Shown here in pieces: positions 59,364 to 64,000 of a stretch of DNA of 64,000 nucleotides (positions are counted from its first letter, which is position 1; each line of letters opens with the position of its first letter). The stretch spans positions 248,001 to 312,000 of the forward strand of contig NZ_JAAVUX010000004.1 in the NCBI RefSeq assembly GCF_018449655.1, in the 5' to 3' direction. The notes below the pieces were generated by a model that made no database searches, was not told the DNA's origin, and saw only the letters and a program-made list of their open reading frames with translations. Source of the stretch: Pseudomonas sp. dw_358 (GTDB lineage: Bacteria > Pseudomonadota > Gammaproteobacteria > Pseudomonadales > Pseudomonadaceae). The translations under genes and the position numbers were made by a program.

Positions 59364-60065
59364 ATGCACGTGTTCGGATCAGGTTCGCTCTATCGACTGG
59401 CTCGGGCCTGTCTGTTTGCTAGTGCGGTGCTATTGCCCATGGCTGCCCACGCGGCCGACAGCGACCCGTGGGAAGGCGCCAACCGGGCGATCTTCCGCTT
59501 CAACGATACGCTGGACACCTACACCCTCAAGCCTATCGCCAAGGGCTACCAGTGGATCACGCCGCAGTTCGCCCAGGATGGCATCCACAACTTCTTCCAG
59601 AACATCGGGGATGTCGGCAACCTGGTCAACGACGCCTTGCAGGCCAAGCCTCGTGCGGCGGGTATCGATACTGCCCGGCTGATCTTCAACACCACCTTCG
59701 GTGTGCTGGGCTTCATCGACGTAGGTACCCGTATGGGCTTGCAGCGCAACAATGTCGACTTCGGTGTGACCCTGGGTCACTGGGGCGTGCCAAGCGGTCC
59801 TTACGTCGTGTTGCCGTTCTTCGGCCCCAGCACCGTGCGTGACGCCATCGGCAAGGTGCCTGACGCTTATACCCAACCCTACCCCTACATGGACAACATT
59901 CCGGCCCGTAACTGGATGCTGGGCGTGAACCTGATCGACACTCGTGCCAGCCTGTTCGCGGCCGAGAAGATGGTCACCGGCGACCGCTACTCGTTCATCC
60001 GCAATGCATTCCTGCAGAACCGCGAGTACAAGGTCAAGGACGGTCACGTCGTCGACGATTTCTGA
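59364..60065 (+). CDS. mlaA: MlaA/VacJ-family phospholipid transport protein
   Basis: I choose the ATG at 59364 because GGGAG is seven bases before it; the ATG at 59358 is too close. The 233-residue protein has NRAIFRFNDTLDTYTLKPIAKGY, FFQNIGDVGNLVNDALQ and GLGVHW-like VTLGHWGVPSGPYVVLPFFGPST, all typical of MlaA, which removes mislocalised phospholipid from the outer leaflet. The signal peptide ends MAAHA-AD without a lipobox cysteine, so it should be cut by signal peptidase I and not lipidated, unlike E. coli MlaA. Confidence 0.93.
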   Translation: MHVFGSGSLYRLARACLFASAVLLPMAAHAADSDPWEGANRAIFRFNDTLDTYTLKPIAKGYQWITPQFAQDGIHNFFQNIGDVGNLVNDALQAKPRAAGIDTARLIFNTTFGVLGFIDVGTRMGLQRNNVDFGVTLGHWGVPSGPYVVLPFFGPSTVRDAIGKVPDAYTQPYPYMDNIPARNWMLGVNLIDTRASLFAAEKMVTGDRYSFIRNAFLQNREYKVKDGHVVDDF

Positions 60066-60083
60066 TCGACGTTCGTTGTGACA

Positions 60084-60116
60084 CAAAAAAAGGCGACCTT
60101 ATCGGTCGCCTTTTTC
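60084..60116. terminator. Bidirectional terminator between mlaA and PilZ gene
   Basis: AGGCGACC (60091-60098) pairs with GGTCGCCT (60104-60111) around TTATC, flanked by A7 and T6. Confidence 0.95.
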
Positions 60117-60131
60117 AGTTGGCCGGGGTCT

Positions 60132-60425
60132 TCAGTTCACGTTGACCAGGCCGAGCAATTGGCCGCCGGTATCGCTGGTCTTGGTCCAAATGACTCTGGC
60201 CTTGGCCTTCAGGCCGTCCAGGTTCGGGTTGTGAGAGGGCACGTATACATCGACGATATCCCCCGTCGAGAGGGTGGTGGGCGCGTCCAGTTGGAAGCCG
60301 GTGCTGGAAAGATCACGGCAGGTCGCTTGGACAGGCTTGCCTTCTACCGTCAGCGTGACTTTGGCATCGACGGTCATGCGAATGAAATCGCGTTTTTCGT
60401 CGTAATTGTGATCGGTAAGGCTCAT
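60132..60425 (-). CDS. Single-domain PilZ cyclic-di-GMP receptor
   Basis: The 97-residue protein is one PilZ domain. RDFIR (RxxxR) near residue 12 and DLSSTG ([D/N]xSxxG) near residue 38 are both intact, so it should bind cyclic di-GMP. It is cytosolic and likely acts through a partner. AGGACG precedes the ATG. It is divergent from the RssB-like gene; P. aeruginosa has a PilZ gene in the same place (around PA2799) as I recall. Confidence 0.92.
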   Translation of the reverse strand: MSLTDHNYDEKRDFIRMTVDAKVTLTVEGKPVQATCRDLSSTGFQLDAPTTLSTGDIVDVYVPSHNPNLDGLKAKARVIWTKTSDTGGQLLGLVNVN

Positions 60426-60626
60426 GGGTTACGTCCTGTGTTTTGGTCTCGGTACAAGGTGTTTTTATAACTCCCGGTGATTTGTCGTGTAAAGACGTAA
60501 AGCGACCATCGGCCGATGCTTGAAACGCCAGGCGGATGGGAGTACCGTCTGCGCCTTATAGGGCACCTCCGATATTTCGCGTGCAGGGCTTTTTGCCCCC
60601 CATGCCAAGTGGAAGAGAGGCTAGAA

Positions 60627-61886
60627 GTGAATCCAGTAAGTGCTCCTGGGCAACACCAGGCCGCCTACGCCACCCAATTTCTGGCGCCGTTTGCCCACAT
60701 GCAGAAACCCAGTGCCACGCTGCTGATAATCGATGACGACGATGTAGTGCGCGCGAGTCTCGCGGCCTACCTGGAAGACAGCGGTTTCACCGTCCTGCAG
60801 GCCAACAACGGCTTGAAGGGGCTGGAGGTATTCGAGCAGCAACAGCCGGACCTCGTGATATGCGACCTGCGCATGCCCCAAGTAGGCGGCCTGGAGCTGA
60901 TTCGCCAGGTCACCGAGCGTTCACCGCAGACCCCCGTGATCGTTTTGTCCGGCGCCGGCGTCATGAACGACGCGGTCGAGGCGTTGCGCCTCGGTGCCTC
61001 GGACTACCTGATCAAGCCGCTGGAAGACCTCGCGGTGCTGGAGCACTCTGTGCACCGCGCGCTGGATCGCTCTCACCTGATGGTGGAAAACCAGCGCTAT
61101 CGACAGAAGCTGGAAACCGCCAACCGCGAGCTCGAGGCCAGCCTGCACCTGTTGCAGGAAGACCAGACCGCCGGTCGGCAAGTGCAGATGAACATGCTGC
61201 CCGAAAGCCCTTGGAGCACTGCCGGGCTGAACTTCGAGCACCAGATCATCCCGTCGTTGTACCTCTCGGGAGATTTCGTTGACTATTTCCGTGTCGACGA
61301 GCATCGGGTGGCGTTCTACTTGGCCGACGTCTCGGGCCATGGCGCCTCGTCGGCATTCGTGACCGTTCTGCTGAAATTCATGACCACACGTCTGATGTTC
61401 GAGTCCCGACGTGGTGGCAGCATGCCACAATTCAAACCCTCGGACGTGCTGGGGCACATCAACCGCGGGTTGATCAACACGAAGCTGGGCAAGCATGTCA
61501 CCATGGTCGGCGGCGTAATTGACGAAACAACCGGTAAATTGACCTACAGCATTGGCGGTCACCTGCCGTTACCTGTGTTGTACACACCGAACAAAGGTGT
61601 GAGTTATCTGCAAGGGCGCGGTCTGCCAGTGGGGTTGTTCAACGAAGCGACCTATACTGACCTTGTGATCGACCTGCCCGAAGCTTTCAGCCTGACGTTG
61701 TTTTCCGATGGCATCCTGGACCTTCTCCCAGGTGAGACACTGAAAGACAAAGAAGCAGCATTGCCTGTGATAGTCGATGCCGCCGGTGGCAGCCTGGACG
61801 GTCTGCGCCGCAAGTTTGGATTGGCCACGCTAGGGGAGATGCCGGATGATATCGCCCTCATGGTGTTGAGCAGGAACCTTGAATGA
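60627..61886 (+). CDS. rssB: RssB-like response regulator with PP2C phosphatase domain
   Basis: I use GTG at 60627 (MNPVSAPGQHQAAY), six bases after AGAGAGG; ATG at 60699 (MQKPSATLLIIDDDD) is the alternative. The protein of 419 residues has a receiver (acceptor in VICDLRMPQVGG, LIKPLED), a helical linker and a SpoIIE/PP2C domain with SGDFVDYF, LADVSGHGASSAF and TLFSDGILDLL, so the metal-binding aspartates are kept. It would dephosphorylate the anti-anti-sigma protein encoded next, linking phosphorelay input to RpoS control. Confidence 0.9.
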   Translation: MNPVSAPGQHQAAYATQFLAPFAHMQKPSATLLIIDDDDVVRASLAAYLEDSGFTVLQANNGLKGLEVFEQQQPDLVICDLRMPQVGGLELIRQVTERSPQTPVIVLSGAGVMNDAVEALRLGASDYLIKPLEDLAVLEHSVHRALDRSHLMVENQRYRQKLETANRELEASLHLLQEDQTAGRQVQMNMLPESPWSTAGLNFEHQIIPSLYLSGDFVDYFRVDEHRVAFYLADVSGHGASSAFVTVLLKFMTTRLMFESRRGGSMPQFKPSDVLGHINRGLINTKLGKHVTMVGGVIDETTGKLTYSIGGHLPLPVLYTPNKGVSYLQGRGLPVGLFNEATYTDLVIDLPEAFSLTLFSDGILDLLPGETLKDKEAALPVIVDAAGGSLDGLRRKFGLATLGEMPDDIALMVLSRNLE

Positions 61887-62365
61887 GTACTGGTAGAATC
61901 CAGTTCGCCGAACAAAGCGGGACGTTCGTCCTGAAATTTGTCGGCGAAGTTCGCCTGACCTTGTGTTCGGCGTTGGATGCAACGATTGAAAAGATCTTCA
62001 CTGCCCTGAATTTTTCGGCAATCGTCATCGACTTGACCGAAACTCGCAGCATCGACAGCACCACGCTGGGCCTCCTGGCCAAGCTGTCGATTCTGTCCCG
62101 GCAGAAAGTGGGTCTGTTACCGACGGTCGTGACGACTCACGAGGACATCACGCGCCTGTTGTCTTCCATGGGCTTCGACCAGGTATTCAACATCGTTGAT
62201 CGTCCCATCCCTTGCACTGAGTGCCTCACCGATCTGCCGTCCCAGGACCAGAACGAAGACATCGTCAAAGCCAAAGTGCTGGAAGCCCACAAGATCCTCA
62301 TGGGCCTCAACGATTCCAATCGTGACGCGTTCCACGACCTGGTCAACGCCCTCGAGCGCAGCTGA
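61883..62365 (+). CDS. STAS anti-sigma factor antagonist (RssC-like)
   Basis: The ATG overlaps the rssB stop as ATGA. The 160-residue protein has a STAS domain (about 1-105) with the phospho-acceptor region RSIDSTTLGLLAKL, then a C-terminal tail of some 50 residues with CTECLTDL. It is the expected substrate of the upstream PP2C domain in a partner-switching module. The anti-sigma kinase is not encoded nearby. Confidence 0.9.
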   Translation: MSTGRIQFAEQSGTFVLKFVGEVRLTLCSALDATIEKIFTALNFSAIVIDLTETRSIDSTTLGLLAKLSILSRQKVGLLPTVVTTHEDITRLLSSMGFDQVFNIVDRPIPCTECLTDLPSQDQNEDIVKAKVLEAHKILMGLNDSNRDAFHDLVNALERS

Positions 62366-62389
62366 TCTGCATTCGGGCCTGACGGGCAT

Positions 62390-62425
62390 AAAAAAGGGCG
62401 GCTCCCGAAGGAGCCGCCCTTTTTC
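62390..62425. terminator. Bidirectional terminator between the STAS gene and tal
   Basis: GGGCGGCTCC (62396-62405) pairs perfectly with GGAGCCGCCC (62410-62419) around CGAA, with A6 before and T5 after. Confidence 0.96.
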
Positions 62426-62437
62426 GTTGCCATAAGC

Positions 62438-63367
62438 TTACTTGACCTTGGCGGCCAGCAACGCTTCCAGCTTTTCCTGGTCCCGCGCGAACTGGCGGAT
62501 GCCCTCGGCCAGTTTCTCGGTGGCCATGGCGTCTTCGTTGGAGGCCCAGCGGAACTGCGCTTCGTTCAGCGTCTGACGCGGCTCGCCTGGGTTACCCGGC
62601 TTGAGTTTCTGCGCCAAGGTGCCTTCGTCGTCGGACAACTTTTGCAGCAGATCCGGGCTGATGGTCAGGCGGTCGCAACCGGCCAACTGTTCGATCTGGT
62701 TCAGGTTGCGAAAGCTCGCGCCCATGACCACGGTCTTGTAGTCATTGGCCTTGTAGTAGTTGTAGATGCGCGTCACCGACTGCACGCCCGGATCTTCCGC
62801 GCCGGTGTAATCCTGGCCGGTGGACTTCTTGTACCAGTCGTAGATACGGCCCACGAACGGCGAAATCAGGAACACGCCGGCATCGGCGCAGGCTTGGGCC
62901 TGGGCGAAGGAGAACAGCAGGGTCAGGTTGCATTGGATGCCTTCCTTCTCCAACTTCTCGGCCGCGCGAATACCTTCCCAGGTCGAAGCCAGCTTGATCA
63001 ACACGCGGTCACGGCTGATGCCGGCCTTGTCATACAGATCGATCAACTGATGAGCCTTGCCCAGCAGCGCCTTCTCGTCGAACGACAACCGTGCATCCAC
63101 CTCGGTGGAAATACGCCCCGGAATCACCTTGAGAATACCGCCGCCCACGGCCACCGCGAAACGGTCGCACGCCAGGCCCAGATCGCCTTTTACATCGGTG
63201 ATCGCATCATCCAGATGCGGGGCATAGCTGGCGATGGAAGCGGCCTTGAGCAGCAGGGAAGGATTGGTGGTCGCGTCGACCGGCTTGAGCTTGGTGATCG
63301 CTTCGAGGTCGCCGGTGTCGGCCACCACGGTGGTGATTTTCTTGAGTTGTTCCAGCTTCGAAGTCAT
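62438..63367 (-). CDS. tal: Transaldolase
   Basis: The start at 63367 ([17 protein letters not shown]) gives 309 residues. It has [12 protein letters not shown], the Schiff-base lysine in [12 protein letters not shown] and [13 protein letters not shown] [13 protein letters not shown]. It transfers dihydroxyacetone units in the pentose phosphate pathway. dusA lies upstream on the same strand with 144 bases between, so they may be separate units. Confidence 0.96.
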   Translation of the reverse strand: MTSKLEQLKKITTVVADTGDLEAITKLKPVDATTNPSLLLKAASIASYAPHLDDAITDVKGDLGLACDRFAVAVGGGILKVIPGRISTEVDARLSFDEKALLGKAHQLIDLYDKAGISRDRVLIKLASTWEGIRAAEKLEKEGIQCNLTLLFSFAQAQACADAGVFLISPFVGRIYDWYKKSTGQDYTGAEDPGVQSVTRIYNYYKANDYKTVVMGASFRNLNQIEQLAGCDRLTISPDLLQKLSDDEGTLAQKLKPGNPGEPRQTLNEAQFRWASNEDAMATEKLAEGIRQFARDQEKLEALLAAKVK

Positions 63368-63511
63368 GAGCGTGCTCTGTCCTGTGCGGATGGATGACAT
63401 TACTCCAGCAGTGGGCGTCGCTCAAGTGAACTGAGACATCGCGCACATTGCTGGAGAGAATTAAAGACGGACTCTCTATCTGAGTGGCCAATGGGCCCCA
63501 GGTTCCCGCCC

Positions 63512-64000
63512 TTAACGCCCCTCGAGCAATTCGCCGGCCTGGTCCAGCAGCGCCAGCGGCTGCGGATGCTTGTGAATGTCCACTGAGAGCATCTGGCGAA
63601 ACTTGCGCGCCCCCGGAAAACCCGTGCCCAGGCCCAGCATGTGCCGAGTGATGTGGTGCATGTTACCGCCATCGGCCAGATGCGCCGCAATATAGGGCCG
63701 CATGCGGGCCAGGGCTTCGCTGCGGCTGACCACCGGTGTCTGCGAGCCGAACAGCAGGCTGTCCACCTGCGCCAGCACATAAGGGTTGTGGTAAGCCTCA
63801 CGGCCCAGCATCACGCCATCGAACGTCTGCAGATGAGTCTGGCACTCTTCCAGGGTCTTGATGCCGCCGTTGAGGATGATCTCCAACTGAGGAAAGTCCT
63901 TCTTCAGTTGCGCCGCCACGTCATAGCGCAAGGGCGGAATATCGCGGTTCTCCTTGGGCGACAGTCCTTCCAGAATCGCGATACGGGCATGCACGGTAAA
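63512..64000 (-). CDS. dusA: tRNA-dihydrouridine(20/20a) synthase DusA (5' part outside window)
   Basis: The frame is open to the right edge, so only the C-terminal 162 or so residues are seen. They include VHARIAILEGLSPKENR, the FMN-barrel end IILNGGIKTLEE and DGVMLGREAYHNPYVL, which match DusA, and the C-terminal helical domain with HMLGLGTGFPGARKFRQML. It reduces U20/U20a in the D-loop. It is upstream of tal as in other Pseudomonas. Confidence 0.95.
   Translation of the reverse strand, partial: FTVHARIAILEGLSPKENRDIPPLRYDVAAQLKKDFPQLEIILNGGIKTLEECQTHLQTFDGVMLGREAYHNPYVLAQVDSLLFGSQTPVVSRSEALARMRPYIAAHLADGGNMHHITRHMLGLGTGFPGARKFRQMLSVDIHKHPQPLALLDQAGELLEGR

Overview
The window is a chromosomal segment of a Pseudomonas, most likely from the fluorescens/putida side of the genus. 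The evidence is the gene content and order: lexA-sulA next to psrA and nagZ, fadBA, topA with its small companions, mfd next to a long-form GAPDH, sthA, lolCDE, moaB/moeA/mobA, slt, uup, and rssB-type genes next to tal. GC content and codon use look even throughout. There is one tRNA gene, and I saw no rRNA, CRISPR array, insertion sequence or prophage. Comparisons with P. aeruginosa gene order are from memory.

Layout. 1-9.3 kb: end of a membrane diguanylate cyclase, dacB (PBP4), a YggL-type ribosome-associated protein, a NarL/RocA-type response regulator with an orphan receiver-Hpt protein, dgt, an EAL phosphodiesterase, and a three-gene YqjD/YqjE-like membrane cassette. 9.3-18.3 kb: Amt transporter, a glutaredoxin-like protein, a small unknown gene under a near-perfect LexA box, an RluA-family pseudouridine synthase, a PitA-like phosphate transporter, a ZntB-like CorA transporter, then a compact signalling operon (CheB-like esterase, RsbQ/KAI2-like hydrolase, PAS histidine kinase) directly 3' of tRNA-Pro(CGG). 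18.3-31.1 kb: small lipoprotein, mobA, moaB-moeA, a bifunctional GDP-mannose pathway enzyme, a YegS-like lipid kinase, cheV behind a sigma-28 promoter, MOSC protein, slt, uup, usp. 31.1-41.9 kb: fadBA, topA and small genes, lexA-sulA, psrA, nagZ. 42-57.2 kb: SNF2 helicase abutting mfd, gap, MHS-type transporter, sthA, GDPD, PilZ protein, lolCDE. 57.3-64 kb: queF, DUF4404, a degenerate HAD protein, MlaA, PilZ, RssB-like/anti-anti-sigma pair, tal, and the 3' part of dusA, which runs off the right edge.

How the genes work together. Several local circuits are visible in the DNA. LexA has two boxes at its own lexA-sulA promoter and a third at the unknown gene near 11.2 kb. PsrA has two half-overlapping boxes at its own promoter and a similar, weaker pair upstream of fadBA, linking fatty-acid sensing to beta-oxidation. 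cheV carries a textbook FliA promoter. Cyclic-di-GMP functions recur (GGDEF, EAL and two PilZ proteins). Envelope functions are rich (PBP4, Slt, NagZ, LolCDE, MlaA).

Most worth following: the CheB-like/RsbQ-like/PAS-kinase operon at 15.4-18.1 kb, the SOS-controlled small gene at 11.26 kb, the HAD protein that has lost its catalytic aspartates, and the SNF2 helicase that starts on the base after the mfd stop codon and lacks the expected SWIM region.
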